The position numbers and the translations under genes were made by a program. Positions 17,159 to 26,777 of a stretch of DNA of 64,000 nucleotides are shown in pieces. The stretch is from contig NZ_BDIR01000007.1 in NCBI RefSeq assembly GCF_001895145.1, forward strand, positions 62,001-126,000, in the 5' to 3' direction. Numbering within the stretch: position 1 is the stretch's first letter; every line of letters starts with the position of its first letter. The stretch is from Arcobacter sp. LA11. GTDB lineage: Bacteria > Campylobacterota > Campylobacteria > Campylobacterales > Arcobacteraceae. The notes below the pieces were generated by a model, which saw only the letters and a list, made by a program, of their open reading frames with translations, ran no database searches and was not told the origin of the DNA.

Positions 17159-18460
17159 ATGAAGAATTCTTCATCAGCTTTTTTTATTTCATTAATTTAT
17201 TTTCTAATTAGCTTGATATTGCTTCTTTTCTCTGATGAACTTCTATTTTTAATTACTAAAAACCCAGAAACAATTGCAAATTTACAAGATATGAAAGCTT
17301 GGATTTTTATTATAATAAGTTCTATTTTTATATATTTTATGATCAAACTCCTAACTAAAAAACATGAAAAAAGTAAAGATGAACTTGAAAAAATTTTCAA
17401 TTCTCTAGCTTCTCCAACTATGCTATTTAATGAAGATGGCAAAATACTTATGATAAATAAAATCTTCGAAGAATTAACAGGTTATAAATATAAAGAAATT
17501 GACACAATAGAAAAATGGACAAGGAAAGCTTATGGAGAAAAAGCTTTAGAAGTTAAGGAAATTATTAATTCACTATATTCAGTTGATGATATAGTAGATG
17601 CAGGTGTTTTCCAAATAATGACAAAAAATGATAAAAAAATTTGCTGGCATTTTAATACTGCTCCTTTTGGAATAAAAAATGGAAAAAGAACTATTATAGC
17701 AACCGCATTAGATGTAACTGAATTAAAAGAAAAAGAAAAGATGATGATTCAACAATCTAAAATGGCTGCAATGGGTGAGATTTTAGAAAATATAGCACAC
17801 CAATGGAGACAACCATTATCTACAATATCTACTGCCTCTACAGGGATTAAGCTACAAAATGAACATGGTATCTTAACAAATGAAATTATTACAGAATCTA
17901 TGGATATGATAAATAAATCAGCACAACATTTATCTAAAACAATAGATGATTTTAGAGGTTTTTTTAAACCTGATCAAAAAAAAGAATTTTTCAAAGTTAA
18001 ACATACTTTTGAAAAAATCATTATGATTATTGGAAATAAGTTTGATGGAGAAAAAATCAATTTTATTTCAGAGATAGAAGATTTTCAAATTTTAAATTAT
18101 AACAATGCTTTAATACAAGTTTTAATCAATATATTTACAAACTCAAAAGATGTATTCAATGAAAAAAAGATAAAGGATAGATTTATATTTGTTGATGTAT
18201 CAAGTGATGAATACTCTGCAACTATACAAATAAAAGACAATGCAGGAGGAATTTCAAGTAAAATTATTGATAAAGTATTCGAACCCTACTTTACTACAAA
18301 ACATCAAGCACAAGGGACAGGAATTGGTCTTTATATGAGTGAAGAACTCATTACCAAACACATGAAAGGTAAAATAAAAGTTGAAAATAGTAAATTTTTA
18401 TATGATGGTAAAAAATATAGTGGAGCATTATTTACAATAACACTACCACTTAAAATTTAA
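17159..18460 (+). CDS. PAS-domain sensor histidine kinase
   Basis: 433 residues. Two membrane segments (about 5-27 and 44-65) separated by only about 17 residues leave almost no periplasmic domain. A cytoplasmic PAS domain (about 75-190, TMLFNEDGKILMINKIFEEL) follows, then the H-box IAHQWRQPLS (His near 214) and HATPase (NSKDVF, IKDNAGGIS, GTGIGLYM). The catalytic half is close to that of the upstream kinase, suggesting tandem duplication with sensor exchange. No receiver gene is nearby. The ligand or cofactor of the PAS domain cannot be read from the sequence. Confidence 0.88.
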   Translation: MKNSSSAFFISLIYFLISLILLLFSDELLFLITKNPETIANLQDMKAWIFIIISSIFIYFMIKLLTKKHEKSKDELEKIFNSLASPTMLFNEDGKILMINKIFEELTGYKYKEIDTIEKWTRKAYGEKALEVKEIINSLYSVDDIVDAGVFQIMTKNDKKICWHFNTAPFGIKNGKRTIIATALDVTELKEKEKMMIQQSKMAAMGEILENIAHQWRQPLSTISTASTGIKLQNEHGILTNEIITESMDMINKSAQHLSKTIDDFRGFFKPDQKKEFFKVKHTFEKIIMIIGNKFDGEKINFISEIEDFQILNYNNALIQVLINIFTNSKDVFNEKKIKDRFIFVDVSSDEYSATIQIKDNAGGISSKIIDKVFEPYFTTKHQAQGTGIGLYMSEELITKHMKGKIKVENSKFLYDGKKYSGALFTITLPLKI

Positions 18461-18469
18461 TATTGTTTT

Positions 18470-19042
18470 TTATTTATGTAAAGACTGCGCTACAATAGAT
18501 AAAAACTCATCTTTTGTTTTTTTCTCTTTTTTAAATAATCCTCTTAAAGCAGAGGTTACTGTTGTAGAGCATATTTTTTCAACACCCCTCATCTCCATAC
18601 ACATATGTCTTGCATCAATCATAACTGCGACACCTTTAGGATTTAGAGTTTCATGTAATGCATCACAAATTTGTTCTGTCATCTGCTCTTGTATTTGTAA
18701 TCTTCTTGCAAAAACATCAACTATTCTAGGAATTTTTGAAAGTCCAACTACTTTTCCATTTGGAATATATGCAATATGTGCCTTACCTATTATTGGTAAC
18801 ATATGATGTTCACACATAGAATAAAACTCAATATCTTTTATTACTACCATTTCATCATTTGAACTTGTAAAAAGTGCTTGATTAATAATCTCTTTTGGAT
18901 CTTTATTATATCCACTACACATAAACTCAAATGCTTTTCTAACTCTACTTGGAGTTTTTTCTAAACCTTCTCTATTTATATCTTCACCAATATACTCTAA
19001 AATACTTTTAATAGAATCTTCAAATTTTAATTCTTTATCCAT
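18470..19042 (-). CDS. folE: GTP cyclohydrolase I
   Basis: 190 residues. The open frame runs further upstream to 19114, but the ATG at 19042 is preceded by AGAGG at good spacing and starts the family-like sequence [13 protein letters not shown], so I take that start. It converts GTP to 7,8-dihydroneopterin triphosphate for folate/pterin synthesis. Seen: zinc/active-site [16 protein letters not shown] and CMEMRGV. It lies 11 bp behind the gspF-like gene, the last gene of a minus-strand unit, and is metabolically unrelated to the secretion genes before it. Confidence 0.95.
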   Translation of the reverse strand: MDKELKFEDSIKSILEYIGEDINREGLEKTPSRVRKAFEFMCSGYNKDPKEIINQALFTSSNDEMVVIKDIEFYSMCEHHMLPIIGKAHIAYIPNGKVVGLSKIPRIVDVFARRLQIQEQMTEQICDALHETLNPKGVAVMIDARHMCMEMRGVEKICSTTVTSALRGLFKKEKKTKDEFLSIVAQSLHK

Positions 19043-19053
19043 AAGTTTTCCTC

Positions 19054-20238
19054 TTAAACTTTTAACATATCTCCCATACTCCAAATAGGAACAAAAACTG
19101 CAAGAATTATCCATACAATTAAGCTCGTAATTATTATAAAAAATATAGGTTCTATCATTTGAGAAAATAGTTTTAACTTTTCATCAAATCTTGTCTTATA
19201 TATGCTTTTTATCTCTTTAATAGTTATATCCAATGAATTTGTAAGTTCACCGGTTCTTATTAAACTTAATGCCACATCATCAAAGAGATTTACTTGAGTA
19301 AATGCCCAATGAATACTTCTACCACTTTTTAATAAGTTTTCTATTTGCGTAATTCTATCTAAAAGGTATTTATTATTCATTAAAACCTTTGCTCTTGAAA
19401 TAGATTCATTAATCTCATATTTACTACTAAGTAATAAATCAATAACTGTAAAATATAAATATAAATTTTTTAATTTATAAATACTACTAAAAATATACAA
19501 GTTTTCAACTAATAATTTATCAATTTTATACCTGATTTTAGAATTGTTTTTATATATAAAAATTGATAAGAAGAAAGTAAAAAGTATCAAACATAAAATT
19601 ACAAAAAAATAGTTTTCATACAAATCTTTTACAAAAAATAAAGATTTTGTAGCAAAGGACAATTCAAAAGAAATTTGAGAAAACATAAATTCAAATTTTG
19701 GAACAACAAATTTAAATATCCCAAATAAAGAGATGAAAAAAGTAAAAAATAGAACCATCGGATATATCATCAATTTTATGAAATCTCTTTTAACTTCATA
19801 TTCATCAGAGATTAAATTACTTAAAGACTTAATATTTTCAGCAGTATTTCCACTATCTTGGGTAATCTTAAAAAAAGACTTTACTAAAAAATTTATTTTA
19901 TACTCTTCCAAACTTTTTACAATATCAATAGAGTTTGAAAATGAACTTTTTATAGTTTCCAAAAACTCTTTGGATAAATTATTCTTTTGATTTTTTATAA
20001 GTATATTTAAGGCATCATCAAACAATATCTTAGAATTTAACATTAAAGATAATTCATAAAAAATCATCTTTAATTCTTTATCACTTATTCTTCTCTGTTC
20101 AAAAAGTTCATTAAAAGATATACTTTGCTTTTTTATCTCTATTATATTTTCTGGAAGAATTTCATTTTCAAGATTATGAGTTTGTATAAGCTTTGATTTA
20201 ATTTTATCATTCTTTTGATATATAATTTTATATTTCAT
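19054..20238 (-). CDS. Type II secretion/pilus inner-membrane platform protein (GspF/PilC family)
   Basis: 394 residues. The N-terminal part and the middle repeat have the GspF pattern: helical cytoplasmic domain, membrane pair near 150-185 and 215-235, a second similar domain ([16 protein letters not shown]...[14 protein letters not shown]), and a last TM near 360-385 ([20 protein letters not shown]). GspF anchors the GspE ATPase and the pseudopilin assembly site in the inner membrane. It overlaps the gspE-like gene by 11 bp. No secretin or pseudopilin gene is in the window, so the full machine is split across loci. Confidence 0.85.
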   Translation of the reverse strand: MKYKIIYQKNDKIKSKLIQTHNLENEILPENIIEIKKQSISFNELFEQRRISDKELKMIFYELSLMLNSKILFDDALNILIKNQKNNLSKEFLETIKSSFSNSIDIVKSLEEYKINFLVKSFFKITQDSGNTAENIKSLSNLISDEYEVKRDFIKLMIYPMVLFFTFFISLFGIFKFVVPKFEFMFSQISFELSFATKSLFFVKDLYENYFFVILCLILFTFFLSIFIYKNNSKIRYKIDKLLVENLYIFSSIYKLKNLYLYFTVIDLLLSSKYEINESISRAKVLMNNKYLLDRITQIENLLKSGRSIHWAFTQVNLFDDVALSLIRTGELTNSLDITIKEIKSIYKTRFDEKLKLFSQMIEPIFFIIITSLIVWIILAVFVPIWSMGDMLKV

Positions 20239-21592
20239 TATGATTTACTACTTTATAAACTTCATCAATAGTTGTGAAACCTTTTTTTACTTTATCTTTA
20301 CCATCAGATAACATACTAATAAACTTTGTATTTTCTAAATATTTAGTTATTTCATGTTTTTTCTTTTTTTCAAAAATCATAGATGAAATTGAATCATCTA
20401 CATTAAGAACTTCACATAATGAACTTCTACCAAAAAAACCTGTGAAATTGCATTTTTCACATCCTTCTTTATTACAATGCTCACAAATGTTAAGAACTAA
20501 TCTTTGGGAAATTATATATCTTAAAGTTGTTGATAAAAGATAACTATCTGCTTTTAAATCAATTAACCTAGAAAGAGTTTCAATACTGCTATTTGCATGG
20601 ATTGATGCTAATACTAAATGTCCAGTAAGCGACGCTTGAAGAGCAATATCCAAAGAATACTTATCTCTAATTTCACCTATTAAAATAATATCAGGATCTT
20701 GTCTTAGTATATTTTTTAAAACAGTTTTAAACTCTAAACCAATATCATCATTTACAGAAATTTGTTGAACTTGAGATAACTTATATTCAACAGGATCTTC
20801 AATAGTAATAATTTTTTTTGTTTCAAAGTCAAACTTTTTAATAAGAGAATAAAGAGTTGTACTTTTACCACTACCTGTTGGTCCAGATACTAAAACTAAA
20901 CCATCTTTTAAAGTTACAATATCTTTGAACTCTTTATATAAATGATTTGAAAAACCTAAATCCTCAATATTCTTTTGTATATTTATATTATCAAGAACTC
21001 GTATCACTATTGATTCCCCATTAATTGTAGGCATAATAGAAACTCTAAAATCATAATCTTTTTCATCCACGTTTTTAGAAAATCTTCCATCTTGAGGTAA
21101 TCTTATTTGAGTAATATCAAGTCTAGAGATAAGTTTTATATATGAACTTAAAGCTAAAAAGAAATCCTTCTCAAAGACGTAAAATATTTTAAGAATACCA
21201 TCTACTCTAAGTCTAATTATCATCGAAGGTTCTAAAGATTCTATATGAATATCACTAGCTCTTGAATCTATAGATTTTTTTATTAAGATGTCTAAAAATT
21301 CTTCTATGAAAGTATGATTTATATCTTTTGCATTTTTTGATTTTAAAATTAGATTGAATAAATTTACTCTATTATTTATATCACTTAGAAAAAAAAGTAT
21401 TTCTTCTTTTGAAAGTTTATAACTTTTTACGAGGCTATTCGTATGTATTCTAGAAATATCTGATTCTTTGCAAACAAAACACATAAAATATATACTATCA
21501 TTTCTTATTGGGATTACTAAAGATTCTCTTAATCTATTAATATCAAAACTATTTAAAAAATTGTAATCTATTATATTGTTAATTATTTTCAT
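20228..21592 (-). CDS. Type II secretion/pilus assembly ATPase (GspE/PulE/PilB family)
   Basis: 454 residues. Walker A GPTGSGKST (near 234), Asp box (ITIEDPVEY), Walker B (ILIGEIRD) and His box (GHLVLASIHAN) are all present. The tetracysteine zinc site CEHCNKEGCEKC near 372-383 is characteristic of GspE/PilB rather than PilT. It powers pseudopilus or pilus assembly at the cytoplasmic face with GspF. It overlaps both neighbours (14 bp and 11 bp), so the four genes are translated together. Whether the system exports proteins or serves DNA uptake cannot be told from this window. Confidence 0.92.
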   Translation of the reverse strand: MKIINNIIDYNFLNSFDINRLRESLVIPIRNDSIYFMCFVCKESDISRIHTNSLVKSYKLSKEEILFFLSDINNRVNLFNLILKSKNAKDINHTFIEEFLDILIKKSIDSRASDIHIESLEPSMIIRLRVDGILKIFYVFEKDFFLALSSYIKLISRLDITQIRLPQDGRFSKNVDEKDYDFRVSIMPTINGESIVIRVLDNINIQKNIEDLGFSNHLYKEFKDIVTLKDGLVLVSGPTGSGKSTTLYSLIKKFDFETKKIITIEDPVEYKLSQVQQISVNDDIGLEFKTVLKNILRQDPDIILIGEIRDKYSLDIALQASLTGHLVLASIHANSSIETLSRLIDLKADSYLLSTTLRYIISQRLVLNICEHCNKEGCEKCNFTGFFGRSSLCEVLNVDDSISSMIFEKKKKHEITKYLENTKFISMLSDGKDKVKKGFTTIDEVYKVVNHNEI

Positions 21593-22238
21593 TCTTAACT
21601 ATCTTTAATTCAATTGTTCTAAGTCCATTATTTAAATAAACACTATTTATATCAATCTCTAACAATTTAAAAGTATCTATATTATCACCCTTTTTTAGCC
21701 ATATATTATTTATTAAGACAGTATCATCAATTATTGCAAAAAGTTTAAGATTTGTATTTATATTATTCTGAACCTCAATTAGATTTGAATCTAAATCAAA
21801 ACTCTCTTTTACATAAAGCTTATCAAAGATAATTTCAACTTTTAAAATATCAAATTCTTTTTTTATATATTTTATTTTTGAAAAACTATTATAATCCTCC
21901 ACAAACTTTATAAATAAAAGTTGATTTCGTAGATTTGTATTAATTTCAATTTGCAAAGATTCTTTACTATTTGAAATTTTATTTAATTCTATATCCTTCT
22001 CTTTTAGAAAATTTTCAAAATCACTTAAAATATCTACCATTTTACTTTTCATTGTTACACTATCTAAAATATTTACTTCTAAGTTATTATTCCTTGGACT
22101 TACCATATTATTGGCATTATTAAGTACAACTACTAAAATAAATATAATCAAGGGGAAAACAATAAGTTCTATTTTTGTTTTTATTGATTGTTTATTAAAA
22201 TTAGTTTCTAAGGATTTTAAAACTAACATCAGCTTCAT
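21579..22238 (-). CDS. Bitopic membrane protein of the secretion operon (GspM/PilO-like position)
   Basis: 219 residues, not recognised by sequence alone. One membrane helix (about 24-40, IELIVFPLIIFILVVVL) follows a short cytoplasmic segment. The rest is periplasmic, with a helical stretch (about 62-100) and a beta-rich end. Length, topology and position between a GspL-like gene and gspE fit a GspM/PilO-type assembly factor. It overlaps the upstream gene by up to 38 bp if translation starts at 22238; an in-frame ATG at 22229 is an alternative. Function is inferred from context only. Confidence 0.6.
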   Translation of the reverse strand: MKLMLVLKSLETNFNKQSIKTKIELIVFPLIIFILVVVLNNANNMVSPRNNNLEVNILDSVTMKSKMVDILSDFENFLKEKDIELNKISNSKESLQIEINTNLRNQLLFIKFVEDYNSFSKIKYIKKEFDILKVEIIFDKLYVKESFDLDSNLIEVQNNINTNLKLFAIIDDTVLINNIWLKKGDNIDTFKLLEIDINSVYLNNGLRTIELKIVKNENN

Positions 22239-23013
22239 ACTTTTTTTCTTCTTTATTAAATCTCATATCTTCAATCAAACAATTTTTAATACTTTCTAAT
22301 AGCTTATATATTCCATCTTTTTTCTTAGACTCTAAAACCATAAAAAATTTAGAGTTTTCAAAAAGTATAGATTTTATTTTTACACTATTACTCTTCCCAT
22401 TTTCATAGACTTGCAAAATCTCCTTTGATATATAAGTAAAAGTTTTATCTTTTTTTATATCTTCAATATTGGTTTTAAAATTAGTAAAATCATCTTTTTT
22501 ATCTTTACTCTCAATATTTATATAAAAATAAATAAGAAATAACACTAAAATAGATAAGTAAGCTATATAGTATAAAAAATGGTGATTTTTTATTGCTTTT
22601 ATCAGTTTAAAATCTATTTTTTTATTCTGATTTAAATTAGTTTTTTTTAATGATGATATTTTTATGTTTTCAATACCTAAATGATTTTTAATAAATAATT
22701 TCAAGTCATTTATATCTAAATTATTTTCAATTTTTTTATAATAAAAAGGTCTGTTATCCCTGTACAAAATAAAATAATCATCTGATAAAAACAATTCATC
22801 ATTTTTAGAATTTATATTAAAAACTTTTGGCAATAGGTTATTACTCATTTCAAAAATAAGAACTTGGTAAGAAGTTAAATACTCTATAAAATTGTAATAA
22901 ATATATGTTTTTTGATTTAGTCTTATATTCTTTGATTTTATATTTGTAAGTAGAAATTTTTCAATATATTTAGAAGAAATAGGTTCACTTACTTTTATTT
23001 CAAAAACTTCAAT
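22201..23013 (-). CDS. GspL/PilN-like bitopic protein, probable non-ATG (ATT) start
   Basis: The first ATG is at 22848 (215 residues), but it has no convincing ribosome site. The frame stays open upstream for 55 more codons with protein-like content (EVFEIKVSEP, SKYIEKFLL, KTYIYYNFIEYL), up to a stop at 23023-23025. An AAGGA lies 6 bases before an ATT codon at 23013 (another ATT at 23016), so I place the start there, giving 270 residues. One TM (about 150-168 of the long form, YLSILVLFLIYFYIN) separates a cytoplasmic N-terminal domain from a periplasmic end. It leads the operon before the GspM-like, gspE and gspF genes, as GspL does. Function is inferred. Confidence 0.6.
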   Translation of the reverse strand: MEVFEIKVSEPISSKYIEKFLLTNIKSKNIRLNQKTYIYYNFIEYLTSYQVLIFEMSNNLLPKVFNINSKNDELFLSDDYFILYRDNRPFYYKKIENNLDINDLKLFIKNHLGIENIKISSLKKTNLNQNKKIDFKLIKAIKNHHFLYYIAYLSILVLFLIYFYINIESKDKKDDFTNFKTNIEDIKKDKTFTYISKEILQVYENGKSNSVKIKSILFENSKFFMVLESKKKDGIYKLLESIKNCLIEDMRFNKEEKKYEADVSFKILRN

Positions 23014-23102
23014 AATAAATCCTTAATAAAAAATATAATAAGGCATATTATTATTTAAAGCTTTAAAAATAGTTTAATTTAATAAGTTTTTCTATTATTT
23101 AA

Positions 23103-23990
23103 CTAAAATGTTACGTCGTAACCTAACTCTTTTAGTCCTTGTTTATTCTTTGTCCAACCTTTTTTGATAGAAACAAATAATTCCAAGTAACATTTTCTAC
23201 CTGTAAGTTTTTCAATTTTTAGTCTAGCATCTTTACCTATTCTTTTTATTGCACTGGCACCTTTACCAATTATCATACCTTTTTGAGTACTTTTTTGAAC
23301 AATGATTGTAGCTTTTACAACATCTAAATCATCTTTTTCTTCAACTTTATTTATTAAAACATCGGTTTCATAAGGAATTTCATCTGAAATATTATCAAAA
23401 ATCGACTCTCTAATAAATTCTTTAAATATATCTCTCATATGCTCAGTAGTCAAAATTTCAGGATCAAATAAATAAGGATGAACAGGAAGATGTTGAACTA
23501 CAACATCTAGGATATTTGATTGTTTTGTCTGTTTTTTAATAGATACTGGAATAACAGCTTGATATTTATCAGAATACTCTTCGTACTCTTTCATTTTTGC
23601 TAGTACTTCATCATTCGATACATTATCTATTTTTGTAAGAAGTAAAATGTGTTTTGTATTTTTCTTATTCTTTTCTAAGAAATTTTCATAATGTGTTAAC
23701 TTATCTGTAACAGGTGCTAAAAATAAAATTAAATCACAATCACCAATAGCCTTTAAAGCCTCATCTAACATAAATTGGTTAAGTAATTTTTCTGTTTCAT
23801 GAAGTCCTGGAGTATCTACAAATACTATTTGGTCATCATCATGCATTACAATTATATTTGATCTCTTTCTTGTCGCATTTGCTTTATGTGAAACCATCGC
23901 AATCTTTTCACCAACTAACCAATTTAAAAGAGAACTTTTCCCTGCATTAGGACGTCCTACAACTGAAACATAACCACACTTACTACTCAT
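23103..23990 (-). CDS. era: GTPase Era, ribosome biogenesis
   Basis: 295 residues. G1 GRPNAGKSS near 12, G3 DTPGLHE near 58, G4 TKID near 124, then a C-terminal KH domain with GKGASAIKRIGKDAR. Era binds the 3' end of 16S rRNA and assists 30S maturation at the membrane-proximal cytoplasm. It is the first gene of a minus-strand group; the secretion-like genes follow after about 90 bp. Confidence 0.97.
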   Translation of the reverse strand: MSSKCGYVSVVGRPNAGKSSLLNWLVGEKIAMVSHKANATRKRSNIIVMHDDDQIVFVDTPGLHETEKLLNQFMLDEALKAIGDCDLILFLAPVTDKLTHYENFLEKNKKNTKHILLLTKIDNVSNDEVLAKMKEYEEYSDKYQAVIPVSIKKQTKQSNILDVVVQHLPVHPYLFDPEILTTEHMRDIFKEFIRESIFDNISDEIPYETDVLINKVEEKDDLDVVKATIIVQKSTQKGMIIGKGASAIKRIGKDARLKIEKLTGRKCYLELFVSIKKGWTKNKQGLKELGYDVTF

Positions 23991-24077
23991 TTTATTCCTT
24001 AAATTCTATATAAAAGTGTATTATATCAAAATGAAGCTACTTATCTTCTTCTATAATGCAAGTTGATTGTTTTTAGT

Positions 24078-24917
24078 TTATAGTGTAATCTCATCTGAAA
24101 GAGTACATAATCCTTTAAATTGAGGAAAAATATCCATCTCTTTTATAAACTTCCTAGGCGTTAATCCCGTAAAAGATTTAAACTCTTTTGTAAAGTGAGA
24201 TTGGTCATAAAAGTTATTCTCATAAGAGAGTTTTGTAAAGTTTATATTATATTGGTTAAATTTTATAGTATCTAAGACTTGATAAAATCTTGCAACTTTT
24301 TGTATCTCTTTAGGGCTTAACCCAGTAAGAGACTTTACATTTCTTTCTATTTGTCTTTTAGATAAGTTTTGTTCACTGAAAAATGATTTCAAATTGGCAT
24401 TTCTATAAAGTTGATTAATATTTAATATCAAATCATCGGCATGAAAATTGTTTTTATTAAATAAATCAAAAAGAAAAACATCTAAAAAGTTCATAATTAT
24501 TGAATCAGTTTTAAGATTATATATTTGCTCTAATATTGAGTTATCAAACTTTATTGATAATTCATCTAAAGTATAAACTTTATCTTCTAATAAAGAGACA
24601 GGTGTTTTAAAAAGCTTATAAAAAATACTTGGGTTAAATTGAATGTCAATTACATGAATATCATTACTAAATTTTAATTTATTATTAATTTTACATGGAG
24701 GAATTACATATACTCCTCTTTTGATTTTTCCCTCTTTATAGTAATCATTTAAATTAAAAGTTCCATCTATTACAAGTAATACTGTAGTACAGCCATCAGG
24801 CATTAAATTATGATCATAAAAAAATGAACTATCAGTTTTTTCTCCTTTTAAAAACCAATAGACCTTTATCCATTCTTTTAATTTTTCATGAGGGAGATAC
24901 ATTTTTGATTTAATCAT
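24078..24917 (-). CDS. qhpR: AraC-family regulator, probable QhpR
   Basis: 279 residues. The N-terminal part (MPDGCTTVLLVIDG, about 38-51) resembles the DUF6597 ligand domain found in AraC-type regulators. Two helix-turn-helix units occupy about 170-270, ending in the conserved YDQSHFTKEFKSFTGLTPRKF signature. It is transcribed away from qhpA. In Paracoccus the AraC regulator QhpR activates the amine dehydrogenase operon in response to primary amines; position and family suggest the same job here. Two direct repeats in the shared intergenic region are candidate binding sites. Confidence 0.8.
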   Translation of the reverse strand: MIKSKMYLPHEKLKEWIKVYWFLKGEKTDSSFFYDHNLMPDGCTTVLLVIDGTFNLNDYYKEGKIKRGVYVIPPCKINNKLKFSNDIHVIDIQFNPSIFYKLFKTPVSLLEDKVYTLDELSIKFDNSILEQIYNLKTDSIIMNFLDVFLFDLFNKNNFHADDLILNINQLYRNANLKSFFSEQNLSKRQIERNVKSLTGLSPKEIQKVARFYQVLDTIKFNQYNINFTKLSYENNFYDQSHFTKEFKSFTGLTPRKFIKEMDIFPQFKGLCTLSDEITL

Positions 24918-25026
24918 AAGTACTCCTTTATATTCTAATTATAATTTAATTTAATAGCTAATTTTTTAAATTAGTGTTTAAAATAAATACAGAAAAGTTG
25001 ATTTATATGCTTATAAAATTAAAAAT

Positions 25027-25109
25027 GTCGTTTTTTTACAAAAATTAATTATTAGATTTTATTTACATATTTAGGTGTTAAAAAATATACAAAAAAGTCG
25101 TTTTTTTAC
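25027..25109 (+). promoter_or_regulatory. Two 13-bp direct repeats upstream of qhpA, candidate QhpR sites
   Basis: GTCGTTTTTTTAC occurs at 25027-25039 and again, exactly, at 25097-25109, both in the same orientation, 70 bp apart start to start. Both are preceded by A-rich runs. AraC-type proteins bind direct repeats upstream of activated promoters. The whole 262-bp gap between the divergent regulator and qhpA is otherwise AT-rich and without an open frame of note; an AAGGAGAGAG ribosome site lies just before the qhpA TTG. Confidence 0.6.
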
Positions 25110-25179
25110 TATTTATTTTTTTTATTAATTTTTATAATTTCAGCAATCAATCTTGATTAAATAAGAAAAAGGAGAGAGT

Positions 25180-26766
25180 TTGAAAACTACTTATTTAAAT
25201 TCGGCATTGAAATTTAGTATAGGTATATTAATTAGTTCAACTAGTTTGTTCGCTACAAACTATACAGAAGCAAAGAATATTATTAATACTAAATGTACAG
25301 CATGTCACGCGGGAAGTGCTACATCTGGTTTAAGCAGGGTTTCTGAACAAAGAAAAACACCTGAAGCATGGATGATGACACTAAAAAGGATGAAAGAAGA
25401 CCACGGTCTAAAACTCACAAAAAGTGAAAATGAAAAGGTTGTAAAATATCTATCTGATACTCAAGGTCTAAACTATGATGAGACTACAGACTATAGATAT
25501 ATATTAGAAAAAACACCAAACTATCAAGAGTCAACAAACTTAGATGCTCAATTTACTGAAGTATGTGCAAGATGTCATAGTGCTGCAAGGGGAACACTTC
25601 AAAGAAGAACAAATGATGAGTGGAGCAAGATAGTTGATCTACACTTAGGAAAATTTCCTACAACTGAGTACCAATCACTTGCAAGAGATAGAGACTGGTA
25701 TGGTATTGCAAAAAATGAAATTGTACCTTATTTAAACAAACATTTTAACAATGATAAAAAGTTTAAGTTAGAAAAAAATGATTTTGAAGGTTCTTGGTCT
25801 TTTTATGGACATAGATTAGGTGAAGGCGACTTTTCTTTAACTATGAAAGTTGCAAAAGAATCAAATGATAAATATAAAATCTCTATTGATGGTAGTTATA
25901 TAGATGGAAGAAAAATCCAAGGAGAAGGATATTCTGACATATATAGTGGCTATGAGTGGAGAGCTATTTTAAAAATTAATGATATTAAATACAAACAAGT
26001 CTTTGCATTTGATTCAAAAACAGGGAAACTATCTGGAAGTATGTTTGAAACTCTACACCCAGAAGAACACTCAACTTTAACAGGTGTTAAACAAGGAACT
26101 AACAAGGCTATATTAGGTGTATATCCAAAATCAATTAAAGCTGGAAGTTCTGAAACTATAACAATTACTGGTGCAAACCTAAATGGAAATGTAAAACTTT
26201 CAAGTGGACTTTCTATAAATAAAATTCTTGAAAAAACTTCATCAAAAATTGTTTTAGATGTGACTGCATCTTCAAAATATGATTCAAAACTAATTGATTT
26301 AATGGTTGGTTCAACAAAATTTGATGAAGATTTGGTTGTTTACAAAAAAATTGATACTTTAAAAGTTTATCCTACATATGCAATTGCAAGAGTTGGTGAT
26401 GGTGGCGGAAAAATGGCAAAACAACACGCAATTTTTGAAGCTCATGGATACTTAAGTGGAAAAGATGGAAAGTTAGGAACTTCTGATGATATCTCTTTAG
26501 GAAAAGTAGATGCAAAATGGAATGTTCTACCATTTGATGATAGAGCAAAAGTTGATGAAGATGTTAAATTTACTGGTGATATGGATTCATATAGTGGAAG
26601 ATTTACTCCATCATTTGCAGGACCAAATCCAAAAAGAAGATTTGGAACAAACAACGCTGGAAATTTAAAAATAATTGCAACATATAAAGATGGTGCTAAC
26701 ACTTTAGAAGCTGATTCTCATTTAATTGTAACTGTTCAAAAGTGGGTAAATCCTCCAATTGATTAG
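25180..26766 (+). CDS. qhpA: Quinohemoprotein amine dehydrogenase alpha subunit (dihaem)
   Basis: 528 residues, TTG start after GGAGAGAG. Signal peptide about 1-25. Two haem c motifs, CTACH (39-43) and CARCH (129-133), form the dihaem domain; beta-rich domains fill the rest, including an Ig-like one with PKSIKAGSSETITITGANL near 320. The enzyme oxidatively deaminates primary amines in the periplasm and passes electrons from the CTQ cofactor of the gamma subunit through these haems to a c-type carrier. It is the first gene of the operon A-D-C-B-F-E-G. Confidence 0.93.
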   Translation: MKTTYLNSALKFSIGILISSTSLFATNYTEAKNIINTKCTACHAGSATSGLSRVSEQRKTPEAWMMTLKRMKEDHGLKLTKSENEKVVKYLSDTQGLNYDETTDYRYILEKTPNYQESTNLDAQFTEVCARCHSAARGTLQRRTNDEWSKIVDLHLGKFPTTEYQSLARDRDWYGIAKNEIVPYLNKHFNNDKKFKLEKNDFEGSWSFYGHRLGEGDFSLTMKVAKESNDKYKISIDGSYIDGRKIQGEGYSDIYSGYEWRAILKINDIKYKQVFAFDSKTGKLSGSMFETLHPEEHSTLTGVKQGTNKAILGVYPKSIKAGSSETITITGANLNGNVKLSSGLSINKILEKTSSKIVLDVTASSKYDSKLIDLMVGSTKFDEDLVVYKKIDTLKVYPTYAIARVGDGGGKMAKQHAIFEAHGYLSGKDGKLGTSDDISLGKVDAKWNVLPFDDRAKVDEDVKFTGDMDSYSGRFTPSFAGPNPKRRFGTNNAGNLKIIATYKDGANTLEADSHLIVTVQKWVNPPID

Positions 26767-26777
26767 GAGATATTAAT

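Noticed and set aside
18470-19114. Longer FolE start at 19114
   Set aside because: The added 24 residues (Cys/Ser/Tyr-rich) overlap gspF and lack family similarity; the ATG at 19042 has AGAGG.
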